DNA of 64,000 bases from Filimonas effusa. GTDB lineage: Bacteria > Bacteroidota > Bacteroidia > Chitinophagales > Chitinophagaceae. The translations under genes and the position numbers were made by a program. The first letter of the stretch is position 1. Each line of letters begins with the position of its first letter. The stretch covers positions 62,001 to 126,000 of the forward strand of contig NZ_SDHZ01000001.1 in NCBI RefSeq assembly GCF_004118675.1, given 5' to 3'. A model generated the notes under the pieces. It worked only from the letters and a program-made list of their open reading frames with translations, was not told the DNA's origin and ran no database searches. Shown in pieces: positions 35,388 to 43,854 of the stretch.

Positions 35388-35423
35388 TTCCGAAACACAA
35401 AACAGGAAAAAACCGATAAAGAA

Positions 35424-35876
35424 ATGGGAAACGAAATAATTCAACAGGTTATAGAATTCTTCGCCGCAGTTGATGCACGCAATTGGCAGAAAGCAGAAGC
35501 TGCCATGGCTTCCAGTGTCCTGCTCGATTACACCTCCATGACCGGTAATCCCGCTGCCTGGCAAACGCCGGGCGAAATCACAACCGCCTGGGCAGCCTTC
35601 CTGCCGGGCTTCGATAAAACGCACCATGCCGTCACCGCATTTAAAACAGCAGTCTATGACAATACCGCAACAGTGCAATGCCAGGGTAAGGCAGACCATT
35701 TCATCGATGGCAGCGTATGGACGGTAGAAGGTGCCTACGATATCCTGCTAAAAAAGACTGCCGGCACATGGCTGATCCAGGAATTTAAATTCAATTTCTC
35801 TGGCCAAACCGGTAATACAACCCTGCCGTCAGTAGCCTCGGAACGAATGCAACGCAATGGTTCTCTTCAACAGTGA
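35424..35876 (+). CDS. SnoaL-like (NTF2 superfamily) protein
   Basis: In this 150-residue protein the cone-shaped NTF2 fold is recognisable: an N-terminal helix pair (IIQQVIEFFAAVDARNWQKA), a LLDYTSMTGNPAAWQTPGEI pocket segment, KTHHAVTAFKTAVYDNTATV and a C-terminal strand (GTWLIQEFKFNFSGQTG). Members include small-molecule isomerases and many of unknown role. It lies 36 bp after the hydrolase gene and is likely part of the same stress- or metabolite-responsive unit as the ECF42 sigma factor. Confidence 0.8.
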   Translation: MGNEIIQQVIEFFAAVDARNWQKAEAAMASSVLLDYTSMTGNPAAWQTPGEITTAWAAFLPGFDKTHHAVTAFKTAVYDNTATVQCQGKADHFIDGSVWTVEGAYDILLKKTAGTWLIQEFKFNFSGQTGNTTLPSVASERMQRNGSLQQ

Positions 35877-35957
35877 GCAGGCAATAAAATATTTTTACCC
35901 GCCTTGTCCCCATAACAAATTGTCGATCGTCATAAATACAAACCAAAAAATCTAAAA

Positions 35958-36314
35958 ATGAAAGAATTTGTATTGATCTTCAGAAACAGCGTTGATCCCG
36001 CATCTAAATTGTCCCCCGAACAAATGCAGCAGCTGCTCAACGATTGGATGAACTGGATGGGCGGGATCGCAGCACAGGACAAGCTGGCCGATAAAGGTAA
36101 TCGCCTCTCCATGACCGAAAGCAAAACCATCGCCCCCGGCGATATCGTTACCGATGGCCCCTACACCGAAGTAAAAGAATTTATCAACGGCTTTATAGTA
36201 GTAAAAGCAGTAACCATCGATGAAGCAGTTACCTTGGCCAAAGGCTGCCCTATACTCAATATAGGCGGCAAGGTAGAAGTGAGGAAAGTGGTCACGCCCG
36301 AAGATAATAGCTAA
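35958..36314 (+). CDS. YCII/DGPF domain protein
   Basis: In this 118-residue protein, VLIFRNSVDPASKLSPEQMQ at the N-terminus and TDGPYTEVKEFINGFIVVKA are diagnostic of the YCII-related DGPF group. DGPF proteins are the characteristic genomic partners of ECF42 sigma factors, and here the ECF42-type gene begins 9 bp downstream. Their biochemical role is not known; a ligand-binding or enzymatic role in an oxidative or antibiotic response has been suggested for the module. Confidence 0.9.
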   Translation: MKEFVLIFRNSVDPASKLSPEQMQQLLNDWMNWMGGIAAQDKLADKGNRLSMTESKTIAPGDIVTDGPYTEVKEFINGFIVVKAVTIDEAVTLAKGCPILNIGGKVEVRKVVTPEDNS

Positions 36315-36323
36315 TAGCTTCCC

Positions 36324-37574
36324 ATGATCCCACACCTGTTTCGCCAGGAGTATTCCAGGATGACGGCTGTATTAAGCCGTCATTTCGGCTTGCAGCATAT
36401 CGAGATAGCTGAAGATATCGCCAGCGATACTTTTTTAAAAGCTTCCGAATACTGGGCTGTTCACGGGATCCCCGATAATCCAACAGCCTGGCTCTATACT
36501 GTCGCAAGGAATAAAGCGAAAGACTACCTGAAACGTGATCAGCTCTTCGAAAGGCAAATAAAAAAGACGCTGCAAAGCAGCAATATAACCCCCGGTCATG
36601 AATTCGATTTTACAACCAGCATCATAGCCGACAGCCAGTTGGCTATGATCTTCGCAGTCTGCAATCCGGCAAATTCCCCCGAAGCACAGGTTTGCCTGGC
36701 ATTGCAGATCCTTTGCGGCTTTAGTGTTGAAGAAATTGCAAACGCGTTCCTGGCAAAAACGGAAACTATTAAAAAACGTCTGCAGAGGGCCAGGACAAAT
36801 CTTCGTAATAATAATTTCGAAATCCATGACCTTAGCGAGGCCCAGATCAATACCAGGCACGACACTGTCCTCAAAACCTTATACCTCTTATTCAATGAAG
36901 GCTATTTTTCTAAAACCCACGATACCCTCATCCGTAAAGACCTCTGCTCCGAGGCCATGCGCCTGGCGCTGCTGCTTATAGAAAACAAGCTTACCAATAC
37001 ACCGCCTGCAAATGCCCTGCTCGCATTGTTCTGCTATCAGAGCTCTCGCCTCGATGCGCGCACAGATCATAATGGCGAAGCCATCTTGTTCGAAGAACAG
37101 GACCACTCCCTCTGGGACCAGTTCCTGGTAAACAAAGGAAATACGTACCTGGTCGCCGCCTTTAATAAACAAGAATTATCAAAGTACCATCTCGAAGCCG
37201 CTATCGCATACTGGCACACAACTGCACACGATAAAAAATGGCAGCACATCCTGCAACTCTATAACCAGCTGCTTATCTTCGAATATTCCCCGGCAACGGC
37301 TCTTAATCGAACTTTTGTATTCGCCAAAGTCTATGGCGCGCAACAGGCTATTCCTGAAGCTGAAAAACTAGCCCTCGGCAACAGCAGCTACTACCACGGT
37401 CTTATGGGGTATTTGTACTCCGGCATAAACCCGGATACCGCTATTGCCCACTACCGGAAAGCGATCTCCCTTACCGGGTCTGTCATTGAAAAGAAAACCC
37501 TGGCTGCCAGAATAGCGCTGCTAACAACAAATCATCATCCCGGAAATCAAAATCAAAACCATGAACATGCTTAA
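36324..37574 (+). CDS. ECF42-type RNA polymerase sigma factor with C-terminal helical domain
   Basis: This 416-residue protein is about twice the length of ordinary ECF factors. Residues 1-75 contain sigma region 2 (HIEIAEDIASDTFLKASEYW, NPTAWLYTVARNKAKDYLKR) and 110-165 contain region 4 (VCLALQILCGFSVEEIANAF, KTETIKKRLQRARTNLR). The remaining 250 residues are the ECF42 C-terminal extension with LYLLFNEGYF and TPR-like helices (NRTFVFAKVYGAQQAIPEAE). In this group the C-terminal domain replaces a separate anti-sigma factor. The DGPF gene upstream confirms the class. Its 3' end overlaps the protease gene by 14 bp. Confidence 0.93.
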   Translation: MIPHLFRQEYSRMTAVLSRHFGLQHIEIAEDIASDTFLKASEYWAVHGIPDNPTAWLYTVARNKAKDYLKRDQLFERQIKKTLQSSNITPGHEFDFTTSIIADSQLAMIFAVCNPANSPEAQVCLALQILCGFSVEEIANAFLAKTETIKKRLQRARTNLRNNNFEIHDLSEAQINTRHDTVLKTLYLLFNEGYFSKTHDTLIRKDLCSEAMRLALLLIENKLTNTPPANALLALFCYQSSRLDARTDHNGEAILFEEQDHSLWDQFLVNKGNTYLVAAFNKQELSKYHLEAAIAYWHTTAHDKKWQHILQLYNQLLIFEYSPATALNRTFVFAKVYGAQQAIPEAEKLALGNSSYYHGLMGYLYSGINPDTAIAHYRKAISLTGSVIEKKTLAARIALLTTNHHPGNQNQNHEHA

Positions 37575-38826
37575 AACAACCACTATGCTGGTATTGGTCT
37601 TTACAGCTATTCGCGCCTACAATCAAACTCCCGCTGTAGTAACGGATATCTGTAAAATGATAGAGCAAAAGAGCTTCATAAAAGCAAAGCAATTCTATGA
37701 AAAAGAACGAAAACATATTCCAGCCGCATATCAATACTATTTCAGCGCCTGCCTTAACAATAGCTTCAATAAGCTGCAGGAATCGGAAAACAGCATAAAC
37801 AAATTGTTGAAACAAAAGCAGCCCCTCCCTGATACGCTTATGGTTGCTTTGTATGAGATCAGGAAAGACAATGCCGTTAAACGCTATCACTACCACGAAG
37901 CAGCGGCTGCAGTTGGCACGCTGCTGAATAACTACAGGCAATACCTTTCCCCCGAAAAACTAAAAGAACTGCAAAATGATTTTAAACTATGGTCCTCCCT
38001 CGAAAATATTCCGCCGCAGACGATACTTATTAAAGACAATACTATCCTTGGCATCCGGGGCGATAAGGTAGGCTTAAAAAATCTCATGGTATCCAACGGA
38101 ATTGATTCAGTGTCTTTTGTTTTCGACACCGGAGCCAATATTTCCACCATTGCAAAGTCGGTAGCGAAAAAGATGTTGATGAACATTATTGCTTCCGATA
38201 TTAAAATAACAGCCATTACCGGAAAGCAGGTTGCCGCACAGTTAGCGGTGTGTAAAAAGCTGCTTATAGGTAATATAGAACTGCATAATGCCGTTTTCCT
38301 GGTCTTCGATGATATCGATCTCTCATTTCAGCAGATCGATTACCATATCAATGGCATCCTCGGCTTCCCTGTTATCGAAGCCATGAAGGAGATCCAGATA
38401 ACGGAAGATGGCTATTTCAAAGTATCCAGGCAAAAAAGTAGCGGGCATGCCTCGGCCAACCTGGCACTCGACGGCCTTATCCCGCTGATCTTTATCGGTG
38501 AAGACCCTTTTACATTCGATACGGGAGCCGATCATTCCCTCTTTTATCGTCCTTACTACCTTGCCAATCAGCAATCGATCACCAATAATTACAAGCCCGC
38601 CAGCATAAATTTCGGCGGGGCAGGCGGCGGCAGATCTGTGAGCGGCTATCAAATTGCTGCGTCATTCAAAATCGACGGAAAGCAAGTTCATCTGCCAAAC
38701 GTAGATGTCCTTACCGAAAATGTTAAAAATGAAAAAGGCATCTACGGCAATATTGGCCAGGACGTTATCAGACAATTCAGCTCAATGACCCTGAACTTCG
38801 ATCAAATGTTTATCCACTTCAATTAA
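37561..38826 (+). CDS. Secreted two-lobed aspartic protease (retropepsin-like)
   Basis: This 421-residue protein has an N-terminal hydrophobic signal (MLVLVFTAIRAYN) and a helical region to about residue 150. Two aspartyl-protease lobes follow. The active-site triads are D189-T-G in FVFDTGANIST and D320-T-G in FTFDTGADHSL. Each lobe is followed by the psi-loop-like partner, HINGILGFPVIE and KGIYGNIGQDVIRQF. Bacterial retropepsin-type enzymes are usually one-lobed dimers, whereas this single chain carries both halves as in pepsin. It overlaps the sigma gene by 14 bp, so it is translationally coupled. No close function is known. Confidence 0.85.
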   Translation: MNMLKTTTMLVLVFTAIRAYNQTPAVVTDICKMIEQKSFIKAKQFYEKERKHIPAAYQYYFSACLNNSFNKLQESENSINKLLKQKQPLPDTLMVALYEIRKDNAVKRYHYHEAAAAVGTLLNNYRQYLSPEKLKELQNDFKLWSSLENIPPQTILIKDNTILGIRGDKVGLKNLMVSNGIDSVSFVFDTGANISTIAKSVAKKMLMNIIASDIKITAITGKQVAAQLAVCKKLLIGNIELHNAVFLVFDDIDLSFQQIDYHINGILGFPVIEAMKEIQITEDGYFKVSRQKSSGHASANLALDGLIPLIFIGEDPFTFDTGADHSLFYRPYYLANQQSITNNYKPASINFGGAGGGRSVSGYQIAASFKIDGKQVHLPNVDVLTENVKNEKGIYGNIGQDVIRQFSSMTLNFDQMFIHFN

Positions 38827-38939
38827 CCCCCGCATTCAATGCCCACGGAATACCGCCGGCGCCTTTAAAATTCTGCCGTCAGCCATCCGTCACCTACCAT
38901 CCATTACGTATATTGTGATACGATTAAACTGGTAGCCCT

Positions 38940-39497
38940 ATGAGTGTAGTAAAATTTGAAGAAGTGCTCAACGACCTCGTTGATTACTTCCTGCTGGGAG
39001 ATCCATACCTGTTGATGGATTTTAAAAATAGACATCAGTTGCCCGACGACCTTATCTCTGAATTTACAACCAGTACAGCCGGCGACCAGGTCGTTGAAGA
39101 CGGCGTCATGATTCCCATGGCACGCATCGAAAACTATCCTTATACCATCTACTTCAACATGTCTTCTGCCATTCCCGAACTGCTGAAAGAAACAAGCCGC
39201 CTGCAGATAAAACAGGAAGGATACCGTATGCAGGTAATTTCCGGCGAAGTGTATCTGTATACCATTCCCTATATCCGGAATTTTACCCCTGCTACGCTCG
39301 TAACCCTTACCAGTAGCAGAATAACGAAGATCTCTCTGCCTAATGGATGGTATAAGGTCGATATCCTGGGTGGCGAAACGCTACAGCATACAGGTTTGGA
39401 ACCTACCTTCGAGTTCCTCATCACTCCCGTAGCCAATAAACCCGGTTTTTCGGCAAACATCATGTATCAGTTCACTATCACCGCATCCGAATATTAA
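38940..39497 (+). CDS. Unknown protein upstream of ankyrin genes
   Basis: This 185-residue cytosolic protein has no signal or membrane segment. The N-terminus is helical (VVKFEEVLNDLVDYFLLGDP), followed by a beta-rich body (GYRMQVISGEVYLYTIPYIR, ATLVTLTSSRITKISLPNGW, YKVDILGG). I do not recognise a family. Size, acidity and position before two cytosolic ankyrin-repeat genes resemble immunity or adaptor proteins of polymorphic toxin loci, but this is context inference only. Confidence 0.6.
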   Translation: MSVVKFEEVLNDLVDYFLLGDPYLLMDFKNRHQLPDDLISEFTTSTAGDQVVEDGVMIPMARIENYPYTIYFNMSSAIPELLKETSRLQIKQEGYRMQVISGEVYLYTIPYIRNFTPATLVTLTSSRITKISLPNGWYKVDILGGETLQHTGLEPTFEFLITPVANKPGFSANIMYQFTITASEY

Positions 39498-39606
39498 AAA
39501 ACGATACTCCACACTAAATCCAAATTTCTTGGTCCCAAAGTAGCGCTGCCATAATTGGCCTTTTTTTTGCAGTTGTTGCCGATTGATTTCTAATGACAAT
39601 AGTATT

Positions 39607-40797
39607 ATGACACCAGGAACTGCAGTCGCAGAGGCCATCATGCGTGGCAAAATGGACGAAGCAAGAGAACGTTTACAGAATGGAGAACCACTTTCCGGAC
39701 AGTATGCCGAAAACAACAAATCCCAGATCATCAACAGCATCCTGCGGGAAAAAGCTTTTGACCTTGTCGATAGCCTCATTGAAAACGACCTGATACAAAC
39801 AGATGTTTATGAGTTCGACAACCTCGATCGCTCTGTCTTCAAAAATATAGCCATGAGCCTGAAAGGTGACGAAGCATCGCTCGCCTTCCTGCGCGAATTC
39901 ATGCAAAAGGTTCAGAACAGGAACGATGAAGTGCGCGATACAACAGTACTGCAATTCTGCATAGAAGAAGCCGCCGATCCCGCTGTCATCCAATGCCTGA
40001 TCGAAGAAGGCTGCGATGTGCAATACAAGAACAATGCAGACATGAACCTCCTGCACAACGTAGTGAACAAAGGTATGCCCGATGAAACAAAAGCAAAGGC
40101 ATATATAGAACTGCTCCTATCCAACGGAGTGGATGTCAATCACAGGAATGTTGTAGGTACAACACCACTCATGCTGGCCATCCAGCGTGGCAAAAAGAAT
40201 TATCTCGATCTGCTGCTGCAACACGGCGCCGATCCCAATGAACAGGATAACAAAGGCAATAGTGCTTACTACTACGCTGTCGTGGAACAACAGAACAAAG
40301 CAGTGTACGATAAGTTAAAAGAATATGCTTCGCCGGATTTCGATACCGCGAATAAAGATGGAGAATACATCTTCACAGGTTTCCTGCGTATGGCTTATGC
40401 CGGTTCCCCCGACACTATAGCGTTGCTGCTTCAGATGCTTGAAGATGGAGCCAGCATTTACCAGGCCTCTCCCTATTACAACGTTCCCAAATCAGGTATC
40501 GATTGGCTGTCCGAAAAAGCGCCTGAAGTGGTAAAAGCCGTGCTTGCCGCAGACGCCATAGACATCAATCGTCAGGACGATCATGGTAATACCTTCCTGC
40601 ATAAGGTGTGCGCCTATAACGTCAACTACGATCAGGAGGCGGCGCGTAAATTATACCAGAAGGTCAAACTCCTGCTCGACGCCGGCGCCGACCCTTCCAT
40701 CACAAACGATCAGGAAGAAACTCCCATCATGCTGGCATCTAAAGACAACCTGAAAGTAAAAACAGTGGATCTTCTCATGCAATCCAAAAACAACTAA
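39607..40797 (+). CDS. Ankyrin-repeat protein 1
   Basis: This 396-residue cytosolic protein starts at ATG 39607. The N-terminal 90 residues are a helical cap (AVAEAIMRGKMDEARERLQN, ILREKAFDLVDSLIEND). Ankyrin repeats follow, the clearest being MNLLHNVVNKGM, GTTPLMLAIQRGKKNYLDLL, GNSAYYYAVVEQQNK, GNTFLHKVCAY and EETPIMLASKDNLK. There is no enzymatic domain. It ends 2 bp before the next ankyrin gene, so the two are one operon and are probably partners or diverged duplicates. Confidence 0.88.
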   Translation: MTPGTAVAEAIMRGKMDEARERLQNGEPLSGQYAENNKSQIINSILREKAFDLVDSLIENDLIQTDVYEFDNLDRSVFKNIAMSLKGDEASLAFLREFMQKVQNRNDEVRDTTVLQFCIEEAADPAVIQCLIEEGCDVQYKNNADMNLLHNVVNKGMPDETKAKAYIELLLSNGVDVNHRNVVGTTPLMLAIQRGKKNYLDLLLQHGADPNEQDNKGNSAYYYAVVEQQNKAVYDKLKEYASPDFDTANKDGEYIFTGFLRMAYAGSPDTIALLLQMLEDGASIYQASPYYNVPKSGIDWLSEKAPEVVKAVLAADAIDINRQDDHGNTFLHKVCAYNVNYDQEAARKLYQKVKLLLDAGADPSITNDQEETPIMLASKDNLKVKTVDLLMQSKNN

Positions 40798-40799
40798 CC

Positions 40800-41987
40800 A
40801 TGTCAATGTCATTTATAGTCGCCTGCGAAAACGGTAACAGGAAAATAGCCGAATTACTCCTCGCCAATAAAGAAGCCGACGTCAAATATACCGACGAACG
40901 GGGCAGAACTGCCCTTCACTACGCCGCCCACCGCGGTTATATCGATATTGTGAAGATCCTCGTTGAAGAAGGCGCCGACCTCGACTATGAAGATCATGCA
41001 GGCGAAACGCCCTTGTTCTTCGCCTGCCTGCAACGGCAAAAACAAACCGCCCTTTATCTCCTCGAAAAAGGCGCAAATGCCAATATCAACGATACCTCCG
41101 GCAACAGCCTGTTACATCTTACTGCTCATCTTGGTCAGAAAGAGATCGTCGGAAAACTGGTAGAACAGGGCTTAGACGTAAATGCCCTCAACAACAACGG
41201 TGAACCGCCGCTGCTCCTGGCAACCCGCGCACGTAACAAAGAGATCGTAGAAATGCTGCTGAACAATGGAGCCAGCATTAATGCCACCAATAAAACAGGC
41301 GACAACGCCCTGCTGATTGCCGTACGCGCCAAAGCAATCCCCGTAATAAGCCTGTTATTGGAAAATGGCGCCGATGTCAACCATGTCAACGATGCAGGCG
41401 AAACAGCGCTTCTAATGGCCTGCCAGGACGCAAACAGGGCCATTGTCCGCCAGCTTATCGATCAGGGCGCCAATATCTCCGCTGCTACCAATGCTGGTTT
41501 GTCGCCCATCTGGTATGCCTGCGCACATAATCAGAAGGAAATGGTTCAGCTTTTCCTCGATAACGGAGTTGATGTCAACTTCAGCAAGCCCCTGGGTGAA
41601 GACAGCGCTTCCATGAACGCCTATCTCGACTGGGTCGTTACGGCCAACAACCTCTCCGTCGACGCCAGCTTCAGCCTCAATACCAGCTACAGCTACGGTG
41701 GCGAAAGCCTGCTGCATATGGCGGTTAAAAAAGGAAATCTTAGCATGGTAAAGCTCTTGATAGAGCAGGGTGCCGATATTAACATCCAGGACGAATCTGG
41801 CAACACCCCGTTACATTATGCCGCCGCCAACGGCAAAAAAGACACCGTAAAATACCTGCTCGACAACAACGCCGATAGCTGTATCGTCAACGTCAAAGAA
41901 CAAAAAGCCATCGACTATTCCAATATCAAAGGATTCAACGAGATCACTGAACTTATTCTCACAAAAACACATCAGGTTAAAGAATAA
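40800..41987 (+). CDS. Ankyrin-repeat protein 2
   Basis: This 395-residue protein is almost entirely ankyrin repeats, about eleven, beginning at residue 1 with no leader (examples: GRTALHYAAHRGYIDIVKIL, GETPLFFACLQRQKQ, GNSLLHLTAHLGQ, GNTPLHYAAANGKKDTVKYL). A 38-residue insertion of polar sequence (EDSASMNAYLDWVVTANNLS and onwards) breaks the array between repeats seven and eight and may form a binding loop. It is a cytosolic scaffold or inhibitor-type protein and ends at a strong terminator. Confidence 0.9.
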   Translation: MSMSFIVACENGNRKIAELLLANKEADVKYTDERGRTALHYAAHRGYIDIVKILVEEGADLDYEDHAGETPLFFACLQRQKQTALYLLEKGANANINDTSGNSLLHLTAHLGQKEIVGKLVEQGLDVNALNNNGEPPLLLATRARNKEIVEMLLNNGASINATNKTGDNALLIAVRAKAIPVISLLLENGADVNHVNDAGETALLMACQDANRAIVRQLIDQGANISAATNAGLSPIWYACAHNQKEMVQLFLDNGVDVNFSKPLGEDSASMNAYLDWVVTANNLSVDASFSLNTSYSYGGESLLHMAVKKGNLSMVKLLIEQGADINIQDESGNTPLHYAAANGKKDTVKYLLDNNADSCIVNVKEQKAIDYSNIKGFNEITELILTKTHQVKE

Positions 41988-42025
41988 AGCAGAACCATCG
42001 ACTGATGAAGTTGTATGTGATTTAT

Positions 42026-42066
42026 AATTAAAAAGCCGGCTGATAAAACAAGCCGGCTTTTTAATT
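42026..42066. terminator. Terminator after ankyrin operon
   Basis: A perfect 16-bp stem, AATTAAAAAGCCGGCT/AGCCGGCTTTTTAATT, has a 9-nt loop. Confidence 0.9.
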
Positions 42067-42128
42067 GTAATAGCTTCCCGCTTAAACTGGCCGGTTATTT
42101 GTTATTGATTTTTTAAAAAAAAACTTGG

Positions 42129-42518
42129 ATGAAAACACCAGATATACTGAAACTAATATTCCTGCTTCCCTGTGCTATAATGGTCTATGTATTCTTCCTG
42201 ACAGACAGGCTTGATTCAGGTGATGCTATTGGTGGCGGCTCCTGCGATCTCACGAGAATGTTTGCCGTTATAGGTATTGGCGGTTACCTGCTGGTATATA
42301 ATCTGGTCTTGCTATTGCAAAGCCCGGAAGAGAATAGGTTCTTACGATACAATTACATTATTCTAAACAAACTTATTCAGCCACCCTTCGTCAGAAAACG
42401 CAATCAGTTGCTTATCTCCTTTGCTGTCGCCAAAAGATTGCAGGGTATAAGAAGAACGGTCGGGTTCTTTAAGCAGCAGGCGGTTTACTTTTTCCTGCCC
42501 ATAGCAATTGGCGCATGA
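42129..42518 (+). CDS. Small two-helix membrane protein, 3' end antisense to HAD gene
   Basis: In this 129-residue frame, residues 1-75 look like a genuine inner-membrane protein with helices at about 8-26 (LKLIFLLPCAIMVYVFFL) and 43-64 (FAVIGIGGYLLVYNLVLLL). From about residue 79 it runs antisense through the last 156 bp of the convergent HAD gene and is basic and unstructured in appearance. Either the reading frame lost its original stop when the two genes were brought together, or the overlap is real. No family recognised. Confidence 0.45.
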   Translation: MKTPDILKLIFLLPCAIMVYVFFLTDRLDSGDAIGGGSCDLTRMFAVIGIGGYLLVYNLVLLLQSPEENRFLRYNYIILNKLIQPPFVRKRNQLLISFAVAKRLQGIRRTVGFFKQQAVYFFLPIAIGA

Positions 42519-42962
42519 AAAACGACCGGTTAATTTGCCATCGGCGTCAACCTCTACGGTAGTTCCCAATACAAGTGAAATCCCGTTTTGGTTACACCAG
42601 GGCTTCACCCAGTCTTCTACGCTGGCAGTGATAACATATACCGCATCGGCCTCCCGCACTGCTGTTCTAATGGCCTCCCGCGCAGCAGGCCGTATCATCT
42701 TTTCTATTTCAATTGAAAATTTGTTGCCGTATTCCTGGAATTCCTGGTAGTTCATCCCCTTAAAAAAATGAGAAAATACCAGCTGTTTTGCTTTCCAGTT
42801 CGGATATAAGCCCGCTTTAAACCCAATGATAGGAAGTATATGCTTTGCAAAACCCAGGTAAAAAGCCTTGTTGCCCTTTACAAAGCGAATAAAAGAAAGA
42901 AATGTGTCTTTGTTGGTGATCGTTCCATCAAAGTCGAAAGCAACCAGTTTCCGTTTTGTCAT
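42363..42962 (-). CDS. HAD-IB family phosphatase
   Basis: This 199-residue haloacid dehalogenase-type hydrolase related to phosphoserine phosphatase has the nucleophile motif AFDFDGTITN (D9, D11), a helical cap, VYVITASVEDWVKPW (motif II) and YTLQSFGDSKGDKQLI (motif IV). Its start overlaps the UbiA-type gene by 4 bp. In mycobacteria, decaprenyl-phosphoryl-5-phosphoribose made by a UbiA-family enzyme must be dephosphorylated, and a phosphatase coupled to the synthase gene fits that step. The substrate is inferred from context. Confidence 0.85.
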   Translation of the reverse strand: MTKRKLVAFDFDGTITNKDTFLSFIRFVKGNKAFYLGFAKHILPIIGFKAGLYPNWKAKQLVFSHFFKGMNYQEFQEYGNKFSIEIEKMIRPAAREAIRTAVREADAVYVITASVEDWVKPWCNQNGISLVLGTTVEVDADGKLTGRFSCANCYGQEKVNRLLLKEPDRSSYTLQSFGDSKGDKQLIAFSDEGWLNKFV

Positions 42963-43840
42963 CGCTTATAAATTATAACAAAGAAAGTAAGTGCCCAGCC
43001 CAGCAGGCAAACCTGTAGAAACTTGTCTTTCAACAATAATTTAATAGGGCTTCCGCTGCGCGCATCCACTATGGTGAGTAGCTGGTATCTTAAAAGACCG
43101 GAGAGCACAAATAAGGAAGTAATATAAATATAGTCGTTATGAAAACGCTTCACTACTTCCTCAGAAGTGGAATACATGATATAACATACCATAGTTATAG
43201 AGGCAATACTTGAGGTCGCCTGGTTAATGAACTCTAACGTATACCGGTGGGTATTGTTACGAGGTTTAATGCCCGTTTGTGTAAAGAGTACCACATCATC
43301 GCGCCGTTTGGCAAAAGCCAGGAATAATGCCAGCAAAAACGTCATCTGTACAATCCAGTGCGATAAAATAGTGCCGGTGGCAAAACCTCCTATCACCACA
43401 CGTAATACAAAGCCAAGTGAAATGATCAGTACATCGATAATGGAATAATGTTTCAGGTGCAGGCAGTAGGCAATATTCATCAGGAAATAAAACACGGTAA
43501 GACCAATGACTGTATAATTTCCCGATAATTCTGTGAACAGGAAAATAGACGCCGCCAGTAAAAGTAAAACGCCCATTACCATGTAAGCCTGTGTAACGGT
43601 TACCTTGCCGGCAGCGATAGGCCGTTTGCTCTTTTCCTTATGTAAACGGTCATTTTTAACGTCGATGATGTCATTCAGGCAATAAATAGCACTCGCTGTT
43701 AAGCAAAAGGCCAGAAAAGCCCAGCCGGCAGTACTTAGTTTGGATAGATCGAAAAAACCGCCGCTAAAAAACAACGGCATAAATATGAACAGGTTCTTTA
43801 TCCAATGCGAAATGCGAAGTAGTTTAATAATATCAGGCAT
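42959..43840 (-). CDS. UbiA-family prenyltransferase, decaprenyl-phosphate phosphoribosyltransferase-like
   Basis: In this 293-residue protein, ATG 43838-43840 gives the canonical start MPDIIKLLRISHWIKNLFIF; the open frame upstream is out of context and overlaps the previous gene. It has eight or nine membrane helices. The Mg-prenyl binding motif NDIIDVKND is at residues 56-64, followed by RLHKEKSKRPIAAG as in DPPR synthase (Rv3806c type) rather than quinone-synthesis UbiA. It probably attaches phosphoribose to a polyprenyl phosphate on the cytosolic side. It follows the GT-C-like gene by 14 bp and overlaps the HAD gene. Confidence 0.85.
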   Translation of the reverse strand: MPDIIKLLRISHWIKNLFIFMPLFFSGGFFDLSKLSTAGWAFLAFCLTASAIYCLNDIIDVKNDRLHKEKSKRPIAAGKVTVTQAYMVMGVLLLLAASIFLFTELSGNYTVIGLTVFYFLMNIAYCLHLKHYSIIDVLIISLGFVLRVVIGGFATGTILSHWIVQMTFLLALFLAFAKRRDDVVLFTQTGIKPRNNTHRYTLEFINQATSSIASITMVCYIMYSTSEEVVKRFHNDYIYITSLFVLSGLLRYQLLTIVDARSGSPIKLLLKDKFLQVCLLGWALTFFVIIYKR

Positions 43841-43854
43841 ACCACGGGTAGTAT

